From: Phialemonium atrogriseum
Lineage: Eukaryota; Ascomycota; Sordariomycetes; Cephalothecales; Cephalothecaceae
Reading direction: 5' to 3'
NCBI RefSeq assembly: GCF_030411735.1
Contig: NW_026848197.1
Span: forward strand, 1 to 64,000
DNA length: 64,000 nt
Positions 21,132-35,145 of the stretch are shown here, piece by piece. The position numbers were made by a program, and so were the translations under genes. Each line of letters starts with the position of its first letter. Position 1 is the stretch's first letter. Under the pieces are notes generated by a model. That model worked only from the letters and a program-made list of their open reading frames with translations. It was not told the DNA's origin and did no database searches.

Positions 21132-24100
21132 CTTGACACTTTTATTTTAGTTGACATGGATGGACAAATGCCGATGTGGCTGGAATTAGAGCAGGAAAAT
21201 TGACATAAAATTGACACAAAATTGACACACAAAAATCGACACCCCAAGGCGGATCCCCCCTTCCCTGCTCATGACCAACATCGTTTATAGTCAGATTTGC
21301 TCACAACAAATACTGCTCATAAACCGATGCTCATGAACCGATGCTCATGAACAATGTTGCTCATGACCAGAACGCCAAGTCGTGCAGCACAAGCTTACAA
21401 ACCATGCATATTCACTACATGTCAGTCCTTGGCAGCTCTTCTTTATAGAGAACAGATCACAGACGTAAGTTTAGACTTAGACTTACGTAAGTAGGCTACC
21501 TGCAAGGTGTATATCGCGCTCCAATACGTGGCACGGGAGGATCCCCCGGACAAAAGGTCAGTCTACGCCGCCAGCACAGTCCCACACCTCTACGCCACCG
21601 CCACCCTAGCCAACCCCCGCCAGACACAGATGCGGCCGGTTGCCATCTCGGGCGTGAAGCCTGAGATAAACATAATAGACAGCGACAGCGATAGTAATTC
21701 CCTTTGCTGCTTCCCTTGTGCTGTCTAAATATCTAACTTACTTGTTAATTACCTAACAATGAACCTTGCATTGCTAGCATAAGACATAGAAATGTCCTCT
21801 AGTTAGCTTTATGGAAAGCTAACAATGCGAAGCTCTTCTTGTTGTTAGAGCTATATATTAGGCAGGAGTCAAAGTGTAAAGCCACCTGGCAGATTTCCAC
21901 GACATCTCTGGTTAAGCTACATGCGTAAAGCTATAAGTCAAGCTATGTACGGCGGTGACATGATCGCTATCAGCTTCAAATTCCTCGCTTTGTAATATCA
22001 AGGTAGTTGGGCTAAAGCAGCCTGTCTCTCGAATAAACAAAATTTTGCCAAACGCCAATGGTACTGCGGCAGTCTGCTTGGTTTAAGTCGCTGATAGGGA
22101 GAATCTGTCGTTGTCTAGGTCTTTATAGGCACCATGGATGACAATAACAAGATGGAGAGAGTCATTGCCTTTGACTAGGATTTAATTAGGACAATACCCA
22201 CACTTGAAGGCTAACCTCCTGCCCTGTCGATAGGTAGAGAGAGCATAGATGGTTGCAATCTCCTTGCCTAACTTGTTAATCTTCATCCCCTTCTTGGAAA
22301 TCCCTTGTAAGCGACATGCGCTGCAGCAGGTAAGGACAGTTCCAAGTTCCTGTATCTTCTTGTACTGTTCGGCAGCGAATAAGCTGCTAAGGGCTTTTCT
22401 CTCATTTTCCATTTCCCCTTCTTCTACCTAAATATTGTCTGCCAGCATGCTATGTTATTCAACTCGTTCGAAGACAGCCCTGCTCGCAAGGTGCTGAAGG
22501 ACGTGGTGACGGAGCTATCCCTAGAAAATGGCGTTAAATGGGAAATATTCAGTAGTTGCAACGTGTTGGGTACTCCGGAACTGTACACCGCCGGGAGCGG
22601 AGCGGCGGGTTCTAGCTACGAGGGGAGGTTGTGTTGTAGGAGCAGCTTTGCGGCTATGCATAAGACTTGGTTTAAGTACCGCTATAGCTATCTGTTTTCT
22701 TTCCTTACCTGATATCCTCTGCCTGTCTACGGTGTCTAGGTTGGCACCTGACTTGGGTATTCTAATCGTCAGGGGATGGTGAACTCATATGTGATGTGGG
22801 CGGGAATTGTGCGTAATGTGACGGTGTTATGGGTCTCCCGTTCGGTCCTAGGTACCCTTGCGCCAAGCTGGCCATGTGCATCTCAGGAGCTTCATAGGTA
22901 AATGTATTGTACAAGTGTCTTCACAGCTGCTTGCCGCGGTGCCCCTATGTTGCCTTTCCATTCTTAAGTGCTTTCTTTGCCTTTGATTGCAAGCTTTAGG
23001 ACGGCAAACAGCTGGTTAGACAAGATCTGCTCTCGTTAGGGGTAAAAAGTCGTGTCTGGGATCTGAAATGTCGATATTCCTAAAGAGGCATTCTTTGATG
23101 CTGTCGATATGAGAGCGACATGCCAAAGCGCATCTGGGACTAATGTGACCGATACTTCTCAAGGGATTCTCGAGCCTGTTTGTGGTACTAGAAGCTCTCA
23201 TTCTGCCCCTCGTCTGTCAGGAGAAGGAGCCTCACAAATACAATCACCACTTCATCAGCTTGAAGTACAGAGCTTCACCTAGACCTAAGGCCTGCTTATG
23301 ACTCCAAAGCATGCGATTGAAGCTTCTGCACTGAGCCATCAGCTAGTGAAGAGGTGTGTACCTCCTTTGTCCTCTTATTTCTAAGTACATGCAGATGGCT
23401 TGAACTTGTCTTGTCGTTCATTGGCCGCCGCTTCTGTCTGAGGCTATCATTCAGTCAAGCCGCAGTACATCGTGGCGCAAAATGACCGGTCAAGCCTCCT
23501 TTTCTTCCCATCTTTTCGCATCAATTGCTTGCCAAAAACATCAACGATTATGCCATACAAGTGCAGTCCGATAGAAAGAAAAGTCCGCCGCTAGAGAAAT
23601 GCCGTTGCCGCTAGGGGGTCAGGCGGACCCGGACCGAGAAGAAGTCAACGTATTGCAGCTCTCTATGCAGCAGGTGTTTCTCGACGGGTCTAAATGGTGT
23701 CCGGCTTCGGCAATGTCAAAATCGCCGAGAGGCTAAGGCGCTGTCGGGCAGGAGGCAGCCGCCCGAGATCCGGCGAACGCGGCTGACGCCCAGCGGAATT
23801 CTAAGCGTTGGGAATAACCTCTGCCAGGTTGTTCTCGGTTGCACCTCGAACAAGCTGGTGCTCTAGCTGGTAGACCCGGTCGCTACCTTGGACTCCGAAG
23901 GGTGGGGCACCCTTCCTGCCCAGCGCAAGCTTCGGTAGCCGCTCGAGCTGCAGCCAGATCATGCTGGGACCCGTGTTTACCGGATCTCAGGCGATTGCCG
24001 CCTCCTAAACCCGTCCTAGGAGAGGGTTGCTGAGACGACAGCTACGACAGTGGCCTGCTGTTGTGCTTCTTACGCGCTTTATTCGATTCGGACCTGGATG

Positions 24101-26568
24101 GGAGCGGCTAGGTGCTTGCCTTGGTAGCGCTGACGCCTTCGCTGTTGAAGCGCACGGCGAGTGCTGCGATTGTAGTTGGGGCCTGACGTGGAGATCTGTC
24201 ATTTTGGGATTTACGAGGCGTTGCTTGCGCATCCGAAACTAGTGGCCGTTATGCTAATGTCGAGCTTTACAGTCCTGACTGCTCTCCGCGTTGTTCAAAC
24301 CAGGCGCTCCTCGGTACCCTCTCCCGCTTACTGCCTTGTCCAAGGCGCGGTTTTGAGATCCCTGGCGGGCTGCGTGATGACTCTGATGCTAGGCGTCTTT
24401 TCTTCTTCAGCTGCTTTTGAGTGACGCAATCTGTGACAGACGCGGGCGGTAGCGGATTTGGGGATTAGGCGTGCTTGTTGGCGGCGTAGGAGCGAAAGTG
24501 TTTGACAATAGAGTTAAAAGAGAGGTTTTCGGAAATACACCTAAATGGCTGTTATAAGATGTAGGGCTTTTGCGCTTCCTAGCGCGAAGGGTGGCCAATT
24601 AGCAAGTCTAAGGTTTGGAGCTTGTTAAATCGTTCTTCTTGTCATTGTTTGAGCTGGACTAGGAACTCTTCCTTGTTTTCGGCGCTTCTTGCCACACCGC
24701 AAACATTATTATACCAGGTGCAAGGATCTTGAATCGTAATTTTGATACAGTTGAACTCCAAGTGAAGGTTAGTGAAAAGAACGTTGGCGGTTTTGTAACC
24801 GAACTTTGAGAAGGGCCATTTCCATTCTTCGTCTAGCACAGAGTCGAGCGGATGTGTGTGAGCCTCCAAGTGGCTATATTTGATGACTAGGTATGAGGTG
24901 CTTATGGTGAACAATGATGATGGCGATTGCAAGCTTAGGTGGAAACATTTTCGAGGAGAAACGGGGTTGCTTAGGACTAGTCATCTTCCAGAAGGAGACT
25001 GCTTTGTCAAATGAAGAAACCCCAAGATTTGACAGCGCCTAGACCAGGCACACAACGTACTCGTTGATGCCAGCTAGCCTCTAGGTTTAGGAAAACTCAT
25101 TGATAGCTAAGCCTATGTTTGCGATGTCAAACTCCCGCACCAATGTTAGCCTATCCCCGAGCCTGCCAATCTACGGCCAAAAGGGGTTGATGTGCTAGGC
25201 AAACATTCATTGCGTAAGATATTTTTTGGCAACAGCGGCTACAATGCTGACAGACCGAGACCAGGGCTGAGACCAAAGGGCTGAGGCGGACGGCAGGAAG
25301 TGCATGAAGAAGCGCAATCATTTGCGCACGGGCCACCCCCTTTTACCCCTTTTCAGGTCCAGCGGCAGCGACAAGCGGAACAGCACCCTCTCGAAGCGCC
25401 GGCGGCTTAGCATGAAAAGGCTAGCGTTAGTGTCGGCCTTGAAAGCAGCAAGATTCATTGCGGTAAAATTGTGCTCGTTGACGGCATTGACGCTAGTTTC
25501 TCCAAGAATTTCCAAGACGCTGGCAAGAGAGACATCTAACTACGCCAACGTCACAGCCGTGACAACCGCACAGCCAAGAGGAAATCCCACGTGGGCAGAC
25601 AGCTTTAGGAAGTGGTACTTGTCGCACTTCACGGTGTCAGTGGATGTCGAGGGGAACGGGCCTGGGGTCTCGTGAAGGGGGCATGCAATGCATACAGCTC
25701 TGCAGCTCACCACAACCATCTCAACTAGGATGCTAACGTCTATGGCTCCTGAGTAGAGGATTCCTTGTTTCTTCTGGTACGATTTGATTAGTACCGCACA
25801 CCCGGCGATATAGCCCTAGTCAGCGACCTTGGTGTGTTTCTGCAGGCGGATCCGGCCATGCATTTGACTGCGGCGCATCCCGCGGCCCCAATCGTGTCAT
25901 GCATCTCTAAGCTACCAAACGCCATTCGTTGGGCAATTTTGTGGGCAGTCTGCTTTCCGTCTTTGACGCCCATTCTGATTTAAATCGTAATGGGAATGTC
26001 CCCTGACACCGCAATCACCCCTTTTTGGCGCAGCAGCAGCAACAGTCCTCCGCCAGCATCCTCATCTCCGGACTGTGAGCCTCTGCGACCTCCAGTGGAT
26101 GGACCTCCTCCAGAGCCTGGGGGTAGGCGGAGGAGGAAGCGCCGCGGAAGCCGGCCCCGGGCCCGGCAAGCGGCGGCGGCGGCACGGACGCGCAGATGCA
26201 GATGGGTGGCCTCAACTTTAGCGGCCTTGGTTAGGAGTGCGATGCCTGCTCTAAAGACCTCGCAAACCGAAGGAGCTGGGCAAAGTACTTGCTTCGCTGC
26301 CCCTCCTTGGGAGTGAGAAGAGGCACGCCTGCCTAGAGCAGGGCTGTCCCTTCCGCACCAACACCAACCATGGCCAGCGCTCTAAGTCGCCCCTTGCCTC
26401 GGTCCTCGTTACGATTGCTACCCTCTTCGCTAGCTTTCCTGCCGTCCCGCACCCTCGGGCCGCGGTCAAGCGCAACCAGCCACCCACCACGTCTAGGCGA
26501 CAGACTGAAGAAGAAGAATAAAACAAGGGATAATAAAAACCACCGCCTCTCGTGTCTACAGAGCAGCC
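21132..26568. other. Decayed subtelomeric DNA without intact genes
   Basis: More than 5 kb of mixed composition with frequent CTAG and TAG. Short tandem repeats of about 15 bases (GCTCATGAACCGAT type) lie at 21325-21360. Minus ORFs at 22182-22412, 24642-24932 and 25318-25515 look protein-like; the last reads VNAVNEHNFTAMNLAAFKAD, reminiscent of one ankyrin repeat, but is isolated. GC-rich overlapping ORFs at 25990-26560 carry no motif. None has a start, splice sites and end that fit a gene. Confidence 0.45.
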
Positions 26569-26775
26569 ATGGCGGCGGACTTGGTGCGGGGGCTGCCGCT
26601 GTTTGTGCCGCAGCGCGACGTTGGGCTGGATATGTTGCGATGTGGGCTGGCGACGACGTACGAGGCCAAGACAGGCGCCGAGTTCAGCGGCCCGGCTAGC
26701 GAGAGGCGGTAAGGGGCTGTCGAGGAGGAGGCTAGGAGGAAAAGAAGGGGCTTGTGGGCGGCTGGGAAGTGTTGG
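26569..26775 (+). pseudogene. LCL3-like staphylococcal-nuclease domain, C-terminal fragment
   Basis: The plus frame reads RGLPLFVPQRDVGLDMLRCG, LATTYEAKTGAEFSGP, then a TAA stop, then AVEEEARRKRRGLWAAGK in the same frame. This is the end of the nuclease-like fold of the fungal LCL3 mitochondrial membrane protein, in which RDVGLEMLR..GLATTYEAK..GAEFG and the R-R-x-GLW helix are characteristic. The catalytic N-terminal part and the membrane anchor are absent. It is a shard of a duplicated housekeeping gene. Confidence 0.65.
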
Positions 26776-27895
26776 AGAGTGGCTCCTTGGGCAGACTTGC
26801 GGCTCCCGATCTGACGGGCGTATTGAGATCTGGCAATGCCATCATAGGAGACCTCCACGTTATCCACGTCATTTGGACCGCCGCCTTGCAAGAAGGCAGG
26901 CACGCCACAGCCCTGGGCCGTCGCCAAGCGATGGCTCCGCTTGTCTGATCTGCAGCATCTAGCGATAAAGCTAGAGCATAGATGCTAGGTTGCTCTCTTG
27001 TGCCTTGACGGTGAGCCTGGCCTAGTCATCGGGTTGCAGAAGCATAGTGCGGCAGCTTGCCTTATCTAGCAGCCTAACGTAGCACTATCCTCCGGAAAGA
27101 CGCCCTCCTATGCATTTTCCTAACTTACCTGCCTAGGACATTACTGTCGGAAGACTATGTTAGTTTTATCGAAGAGGTTGAAGAAGGCGAATACTATGGG
27201 AAAGATGTAGAAATTGACTACGCCGCCGCCCAAGAAACCGGAAAGTCCGCCTTACTTAGTTCTTCATGAGCTCCTCCTCGCAGTCGGCGACCATTTTGCA
27301 ACGCAGGAGTCGGACACTGGCTAGGTAGCCACGTGGCTCTAGCGAACCAGACCACGGAACCGGGCCAAGCGGAGGTTTAGCGGAGGATGTACCGGGGCCA
27401 GTAGCAACAGTCTCAAACAAAAGCAGTAATGGCAAGAAGCAGATATAGTGCTATGAATGCTGCTTTCTGGGATGACGAATTTAGATACCAGAAAGTGCAC
27501 ATGTCGCGACCCAAGGGTTTCTTCCCGCCGCGGAGAGCCTAAGAGAAGGGGATGTGACTGGCCTGGAAATCCAGATTCAACGGAATACCCCTTTCATTCT
27601 CGGTCAGATTTCGCCGAATCTGCTCGCCACTTACATCTGCGGAACAAGTATCAGGCATCAAGTCTTTACTAGGTATCAGTGGCACGGCACTCACAGAGCG
27701 GTCCCTCAGATACCAGCGGTGCCATCATCCACGTCACATCGTCAGCAAAAGGTTGGCAGCCTTGGTTTCCTCGTTAAATAAAGGGTTTATTGACTTGGTG
27801 ATCCTTCAGAAACTTGTCTATCTAAACCACGGGCCAAAATTGGGGGTGTAGCGGGGAACCCAGGGAACTACTCACACTCCTCGGCCACCACTCCC
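26776..27895. other. Decayed DNA, no gene recognised
   Basis: One short open stretch near 27139-27267 reads an acidic segment (EDYVSFIEEVEEGEYYGKDV) that ends at a TGA. Plus ORFs near 27457-27781 are without motifs. Confidence 0.35.
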
Positions 27896-28020
27896 TCACT
27901 GCCCCTACCTACAGCCCTAGAGCACCTCACCCTCCTAAACGCCGTCATCAAGGAGAGCCTCTGCCTCCGCAACAACGCCCCCGGCATAGACCCGCGTGTT
28001 GCCCCCGCGGAGACGACCCG
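27896..28020 (+). pseudogene. Cytochrome P450 K-helix fragment
   Basis: A plus frame reads LEHLTLLNAVIKESLCLRNN followed by APGIDPRVAPAETT. This matches the K-helix region of fungal P450s, where LxYLNAVIKExLRL..xPG is usual. The ExxR arginine position reads Cys (TGC), which a single C-to-T change from CGC explains. Only about 40 codons remain; no heme motif was found nearby. Confidence 0.5.
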
Positions 28021-31000
28021 CCGCCGTCGGGAGTCTAGGGTCAGCCCGTGGGGCTGTCTGCCGTCTGCGTCTAGGGCGGCGCGTATTCCCCGTGCTTCCA
28101 TTGTGACGGCGAGGTGTTCTCGGATCCGGAGGCAGTCTTCTTCTGCTTTATGTTTATCCTCGGCTAGACTGTGTAGTTCCTTGACTGGCCTTTTCCTACA
28201 TTGCTTCTATGGTAGGTTGTACTTTGCTAATGTTAAGGATACTGGTGTTGCAGATTCTAACCCTAGCAAGAGCCTTAGAAGAAATTCAAAGTGTAAGCGA
28301 ATATCTTGGCCTTTTTAGTTGGCTTGAGCCATGCTAACACCGATAATGGTTCTCTACCTTACCTGCTGCAAAGATGCTGTTATCACCTAGGTGGGAAATA
28401 TTGCGCTTATAGCTGATGAAACTCAACTTGTTGTCCTTGGGGATTTGCAGCTTCTAGGTGAAAATGACACTCCTTTGAGAAATGTTAGACAGATGACTTA
28501 ACGATGCCATGGCTGATATTGGCCCTTTTCCGCAGTGGGTGGACAAGAAGAGGATTTTCTTGATAGACTTGTTGGGACATCTTGTACCATAGACTTTCAA
28601 GAATATCATATAGAAGGAGTATGGCAAGATTATCAACCTGCAAGGCTAGCTAACATATGCCTAGTTAATCCCTGCCTAACAATTGCGATTACAAAGGCGC
28701 ATATAAAGTTACCTAAGCTTGAAGAAAGCGTTTGCAGGCGACGACTTGTCTCTGAAAGAAAAGGTCTGCTTGAACTTGTCAGGGGAGCTCAACTTGACCA
28801 AGGTTGCGTGGAGCTAGACTAGTATCTTCCAGCAGTCGCAGAGAGTTCAGCACTATTAGATTCACCTCTCATTACCATTACGAATCTACCGGTACTCTAA
28901 CAGTTGCATTGCGCATGCCATGCCCATGATCTTGTCGAGATATGACGAGAGAGATTTAGAAACAAAAAAGGTACGTAGAAAAGGTAACTGGTCTAGCCTT
29001 AGACGCTGGCTTGGACTCCTAAGCCAGACTTGCTGCCCTAGCCGCTAGATCAACCGCCTTAGCCCGAGAGACTGACTCGCAGTACTGTTGGTACTGTTGG
29101 TACTACCGTTAACTAATTAGTATCGTGTAGGGCGACGAATTAGGTTGTTGAGCTGCAACCACCTGTCGCTAACTTGCAAACTAGATGCAGAAGTATGAGA
29201 AAAAGCAGGGCGTCATCTTGGCAGACTGTATGCTAAGGTCACTCTCTTTGACATTGACGATGATCTTGCCACCAAAGGTGACAAATCAAGAAACCGCAGT
29301 TCACGCAGGATAAAACCCTGTTGTCTCCCTCTTTGGTGAGCCAGAAAAGAGCGCTCATGTAGTCTCGGTACCAGGCGGTGAACTCGTCTTACACCGTCGC
29401 TTTTCCGGCACTGCCTTGCCATGGGACTCGACTCGAAGCGGAGGCCGACAACGCCACTCCAGCGCTGCAGGTCATTGTCCAGTGAAACTTTTGTCTAGAG
29501 GACTGTGCGGCTAGGTGTGGTGTATAGACTAATTAGGGGACATTGATCTTAGTTGATAGACTATCCGTTCCTGCAGGTACGGATTGGAGCCCGATAGCTC
29601 TAGCGGCTCCCTAGCCGTGAGATAGGAGAGCCGGGTCTGTTAAACACAGCAGACAGAGAAAGCGGCGTATTCAACGGCTTAAAATCGACGGCCTAGAATA
29701 GCATCTCCTGTTACGAGGTTAGGTTGGTATATTCGGCTTAACCGAATTCACCCTAAACGCCACTGAAATCTAATGAAGCATGCTGAAGGTGTGGTGGGTT
29801 GTGTAGAGGAGGATTGTTGTTGTCGTTGTCTTTATCAGTGTGATGGGTGATAGGAGGCGGAGGATTCCGGAGCTCGTTTCTAAACCTATGAGTGTCTCAA
29901 CTAAGAAGTCGAGGCACTGGTGTTCAACGTATACGAGAAATGGTGAAAACATGAGAATGAAAATGGCTAAGCGTGGCGCTATGCATAGTAAATGCAAGAA
30001 GGAAGACTAATTAGTTGGAAATAAACGGATAAATGTAGAGCGTTGAAAGATTTGGCAATTGGAAGAACAGGAAGGATTTGGCAGCGAGGGTATACCATTT
30101 CTGGGAGCTTGTATCTAACTAAATCAGCCGATGAGGATGTAGATGTGCCAAGGCTGTTTAAGTGGCCGTGGGAAAGTCGTCGGTATTATCCCTGGCTGGC
30201 AGCTGTTACTGCCGTTGCTGCTGCTTCTACTGCTTGCTGGGTTCGTCTGGCGGCGACGGCGGCGCGTAATGTAGTAGCTGCGAAGGCAATCTCGGCGGCC
30301 ACGGTCCCTGGCGGCGATGAGGGCCCTCTTCTTCCGACCGCCAGGCGTACTGCTTGCCTTGCGCTTGTAGCCGCAACCCGCGACATCCTCGCCCTCCTCA
30401 TCGGCACTCGATTGGTTGGTTCACCCCATGTCTAGGTCCTTGCCCTTGTCAGCTATCGCCACATCTGCACTACCGGAAATCAGGATTGCGACACACTCCC
30501 ACCCAGACAGCGTACTAACTAGAAATTCGACCAGTCAAAACCATTACATAGGCGCTAACATGGTGCACAGCTAACTCGACATCCTCGAGCCGCTAGCTCT
30601 GCACGAGACTGACGTTGCAAGGGTTGACGTGAGTTGATCGGCTGAGGAGGCGAAGGCAGATGTGTTGGACAATATCCTCAAGGTGATAGACGCAACTTGA
30701 TCATAGGGAGGGTTATGTGACGACAGACACCGAATCGACGGATCTTATCAGACTAATCTTTCCGCCCCTTCTTCATCGTCAGGGAATGGAGAACATGCAT
30801 GGGAAGTACAAGTAGTAAGACTTGTATGCTTGTCGATGTGAACTAGCTCAGCATATAAACCCATGAGGATGGAACCCATGAGGATAGAAGCAGCAAGAGA
30901 TTGCCAGACGTCGTGTGCGAGAGCAAGCCCCTGACCCATCATAACATCTTCGTCTTCTATTACTTCTTCCTTGACTATGATGGCGCCTGCGGCTCTAGGT

Positions 31001-33312
31001 CACAAATTTCCGATTCTTACCAAGAGTTGGGACTGCCTCGCGCTTCTAAGCGTCCACATCGAACTCAGGGAGACGGACATTTCTATAACCACTCCAAGGG
31101 TTTGGCCTACTACTGATACTACATAGGTTCTATGGCAGAAGAAGAGAGTTGGCAAAGTATTGATGTTTTATGTTCGGGATCCTTCTCTGAATCCTTATCC
31201 TTCCCATGCTTCCCATCCTTCTCCGTATCAGTCGCTTCGTTGGAAGGAAATCATTTCAGAGTCCATTGAATCCTCCGAGATGGCACGGGCGAAACACACG
31301 GCTGTCTTTTCAGGGCTAGCAAGGGCTACGGTTTCGGTGTGCCGGCGCTGCTCCGGATTGCCGAGAGCTAGTCCGGCTTCCGCGCCCGGGGCTAACAGGG
31401 GCACGGATATTGCTACTCGACACCACTGCACATGAAATCAGCCGACACCTCTGACCCTCCGCACCGGCTGTCTAGACCGCGTAACATCGTTGGGCACTTG
31501 CCTTGCCACTACCTGAGACTTCTTCTCCTCCGCACATGGAGCAGCTATTTTGGCCGTTTCCGATATGGGTTTATAGTCCTGTCTACAGACGCCATCTCCT
31601 ACAAGAACGAGGGTGGCGAGTCCCCAGCTGCGATCAAACCAATTCAACTCGCCCGCGCCGTCGTTAAAGCCACCTACCACGTAGTTGGTATATTATCTGA
31701 CAGAAGACTCGTGTTCAGAGACAAGAATCTGTAGGTGTGCACAGCGTAATTGCACGATAGGAGGGAGCCCACACCGACGCTAGTAAGTTCGAAGCTCTGT
31801 TCTCATCAGCCATCGACTCTATCAATTCCAGCAGGTTTATCACCTTAACATAAAGGCATTTTAGTAGGATGCTGAGACGAGGAGGAACGTCACCATCGCT
31901 GTCTAATCGACTCTTAGCCGCCCTTGGAATAGTCCTCCATGGAGTTCATAGCAACAGTTCGATTATTATCCTCTCACATGTGCTTCAATTTTCCTAGGTT
32001 CAGCCAACAGACTATTCATCTGCTTCAGCCCTAGACGCTTGCCAACCAGCGTTTGGCTGCTTTCCAGAAGCTGGAGTCAGTGAAGATGACATTCTTAATA
32101 TGTCGTGGCTAGTAATGTCAGAAGAGCTAATGCTTAATATTGACAAACCCCTTAAACCTAGCGAGAGACTAGGCCCGCCTAAGCAGGCGGAAACCTCAGA
32201 CCTATCTTGTGAGTGCTTCGAATTCTAATTGTCTACTTGTGGTTAACCAAGCAGGTTGCATCTTTCTCTCTTCACTTTTGTCCCTTAGATTCCCAAAAGG
32301 GCAAGAGAGACGGGTTGGTGTCACCACCTTTGGCACCCATATCTGAGACTTTAAGTCCATACTCACGGACAAGAAGTGGTTCATAGAAGTTCCATTTCCA
32401 AGAGGCACTCGTGCCGCCCATAGCAAAAGGAAAGCCGGTCCATATTCTGGCACTTGGATTAGGTTTTGCGCGGTAACATGGGTTTTACTTGGCTGTCTGT
32501 TGGGGGGCTTTTCCTTCTTTCTTCGTTTGTCTATGCATAGTAAGTCCCTTCCATAACCTTGACAACAGAGAGCAGACATAGGTCGACATCGCTTGTCTCG
32601 TTGAGAGAGGCCTCGAATATGTCTTCGTTAGGGTTGTGGATATGGAGGCTGTAGTAGAAGGAATAGTAGTGCAGCAAGTGGTGATAATCATGCTAGCTAA
32701 TAATCTACAGATCGATGGGTTGGTAGACTGCTGTTAGAAAAGGCCCTTCAACTCTCAAGCAGCCGCGTTGCCAACCCCAGTCTTGCAGCGCCCTCTCCCA
32801 ACCCCTTCTCCTAATGCCAGGGGTCGCCCTAGACAACCGTAATCATGCCCTTAAATAACGCAACCACAACCCTCTTGCTGCTGTCGAGGCTTCCTCGCCA
32901 ACGCCATCCCCGTCAGACTAGCCCACCCAGGCCAGGACGCCGCCATCGTTGCCGAAAACTTCATTATAGGGCAGCCGGCGGCAGGTGCAGTTGCATTACA
33001 AGCACCAGATCAAGTCGCTCCAGAAATTAGGCAACATGCCGAATAGCACAGCAATGCCGCCAGGGTTCAAAAGCAGAAAGACAACTTCAACGAGGAGAAG
33101 GTAAAGAAGTACAATCTCTATCCTATATGGGAATCTTCTTAACCTAGCGACTCTCTTCCGTCGCCAGGATATAGAGGAACTTGACTTGTCCCTCTACACT
33201 TCCTCGTACGACCTAGGGACTTGCAGGAGCCAAATATCCCCCCCTTGTCCGAAGCCCCAAACGCGCAATTGCTTGTCAAAGCCCAACCACTGCCCACGGC
33301 AAACTGAGCGCC
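28021..33312. other. Decayed DNA without intact genes
   Basis: Over 5 kb of scrambled sequence. Protein-like short frames occur (plus 28535-28822, plus 30043-30435, plus 31432-31734, minus 32202-32579), none recognisable. At 32840-33060 a plus frame reads AHPGQDAAIVAENFIIG and later QHAE-TAG-HSNAARVQKQ, again with TAG at a likely Gln codon. No RNA gene was recognised. Confidence 0.4.
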
Positions 33313-33640
33313 CTATCCCTTGACGTACGCCCAGCCCTTCCCGCCGAGGTCCCCGGAGACGAAGTCCGAGTCGACCCGCGGCCGCAGCTCGGCGATGTAC
33401 ACGGCCAGCACAAGCAACCACCATTGGTGGAACACGCCGACGTAGAATTGGGCATGGATAAAAGGCAGTAGGACCCTGAAGGCGTGGCTGGTCATAAGCG
33501 TGTGCACGAAGGAGAAGTTATATAATTGAGCCCCAGGCAGTACCGTCGCCATAAGCAGCGCCACCGCCGCCTCCTGGGATCGCCCAAAGTCCCTCACCGG
33601 GTCGCTCTCTGGCCTCTATGCGTTCCCGTACTCCAGGATG
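33313..33640 (-). pseudogene. Questin-oxidase-like (PF14027) fragment
   Basis: The minus frame reads LILEYGNA, TAG, RPESDPVRDFGRSQEAAVAL, then LYNFSFVHTLMTSHAFRVLL, HAQFYVGVFHQWWLLVLAVY and IAELRPRVDSDFV, then a second TAG. The order (FxHxxTS, a leucine/proline helix, QWWLLxLAVYIAxLRP) fits my memory of the C-terminal half of questin-oxidase-like Baeyer-Villiger enzymes of fungal anthraquinone pathways. Both stops sit where a CAG codon would restore the frame. No other part of the gene is nearby. A search is needed to confirm the family. Confidence 0.4.
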
Positions 33641-34842
33641 AGGTCCCCGCTCAACGTCCGTAGCGCAACGGCGGCGCCGACGTCGTCTCGCAGGACTAGT
33701 TCTTGACGTTCAGCGCCAACCTGGCGAGCGTCGAGGCCGTGGCGAAGTAGGTCGGTGACGACGGCGGCGGCTTGTTTGTCACGTACCTAAGCAGGCAGCT
33801 GTTGCCCATCAGCAAGCCCGTCACCAACGTCAAGTGGGACGGCAGCACATTTCAGAGGATTGCTCTAGTTTGGTGCTTTGGAAACTGTGGCCATGAAGGA
33901 TTCAGAGTATTGTAATTAAATCTCCACAGGAGGTTGGTTCGTTGCTTGCTTGGGCTAGAAACACGACACACGAGTACGAGACCTCTCCCCCTTCTCTCGA
34001 GGTCCAGCGCCCGCACACGGCCTAACAGCCGGGACGCCGTCTCCGCTGCCCCCAAGGCCGATTGCTGGCAGGCTGGAAAGGAGCACGTCTCTTCGGTCTT
34101 CCTCTCTTTAATCCTACCCATTAATTACTTAATTACGGGAGGACACTCTCGCTTTCATCAACCATGTCTGCTTTCTTCCTTCTTTCTTTTGCACTGCAAG
34201 GTTGAGTCACCTTCTTTCAGTGTCTAGCAATCATTTTCGATGAAGACATGCTTCCTCATGCACTTATCAAGTCGCAACCAGTTATTGTATCTTCGATAGC
34301 ACATATCAAGAGGATTACGCCAATGGTAGCATTCAAAGCTCCAACAGTGTTGAACTGCTAAGCTAGCATGTTCTCCTTCTCTACAGCCCTCTTGACGATC
34401 TTGCCAAGGTTAAGGACTGCTAATTGTTAGTCACTATGTCTTTACATTTAATCATAACTTAAAATGTAAGCGTTTATCCTTTGCTGTTGTAGGCTTGGTG
34501 GCTAGACTGCGTTAGGGCTGGTTTGCTAGTCTTGAGTATAGCGTTTATAAGGCAGCATCTTTGTGAATAGTTAAACTTGGTTGACAATAAGAAGGAGGCA
34601 AGGGAGATGTACCTTTACTAACACTATTCCTTAACCTCCTCCTCCTCCTCCTTGTTCTTCTCCTCGTCCTTCTAGTCTTCCTTCCTCCTTCTCCTTGTTA
34701 TTGTCTCCTTCTCCCCTTCTTCTTTGCTACCTAAGTAGCAGCAGCAGCTAATTAAGCTAATTACGCTTATCTAGTCTGCCTTAAGTATGCGCCTCTTTTA
34801 TTTGACATGATCCTATTACAAGGTAATTGACACTTGTTTAGT
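33641..34842. other. Decayed DNA and pyrimidine-rich tract
   Basis: A plus frame near 33715-33870 reads ANLASVEAVAK, TAG, VGDDGGGLFVTYLSRQLLPI, again with TAG at a likely Gln; the family is not recognised. A CT-rich low-complexity run covers about 34630-34735. Confidence 0.4.
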
Positions 34843-34847
34843 GCTTG

Positions 34848-35145
34848 TGTAAGTGTAACGCGGTGTGGGCATTGAGGCGGTGCGGCGCGTGTGGTTATAT
34901 AAGCGAATAGATGCGTAGCAATCTGCCACTAGGCAGATTGGCATAATCTTTTACGGTTTGTTGGTCAAGTAGTTTACTGCGCGCTATTTGTTATAGTAAG
35001 AACTAGCGCGCGAATCGACTGAGTTACAATGAACCAAAAGATTTAGCAGCTTCGGCACCACGTGCCGAAACCTTCGCGCTCCGCGCCTTATAAGTCCTGC
35101 CGCAATAGTGCGCCACCTACACTATGGTATCTCAGGATTCTTACA
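34848..35145. mobile_element. Solo LTR of a retrotransposon
   Basis: A 298-base block begins TGTAAG and ends CTTACA, perfect inverted termini of LTR type. It is flanked on both sides by GCTTG (34843-34847 and 35146-35150), a 5-bp target-site duplication. A TATATAAG box near 34896 fits an LTR promoter. No second LTR or internal coding region adjoins, so it is a recombination product. It still has many CpG sites (for example GCGCGC), so it looks less mutated than the AT-rich DNA next to it. Confidence 0.8.
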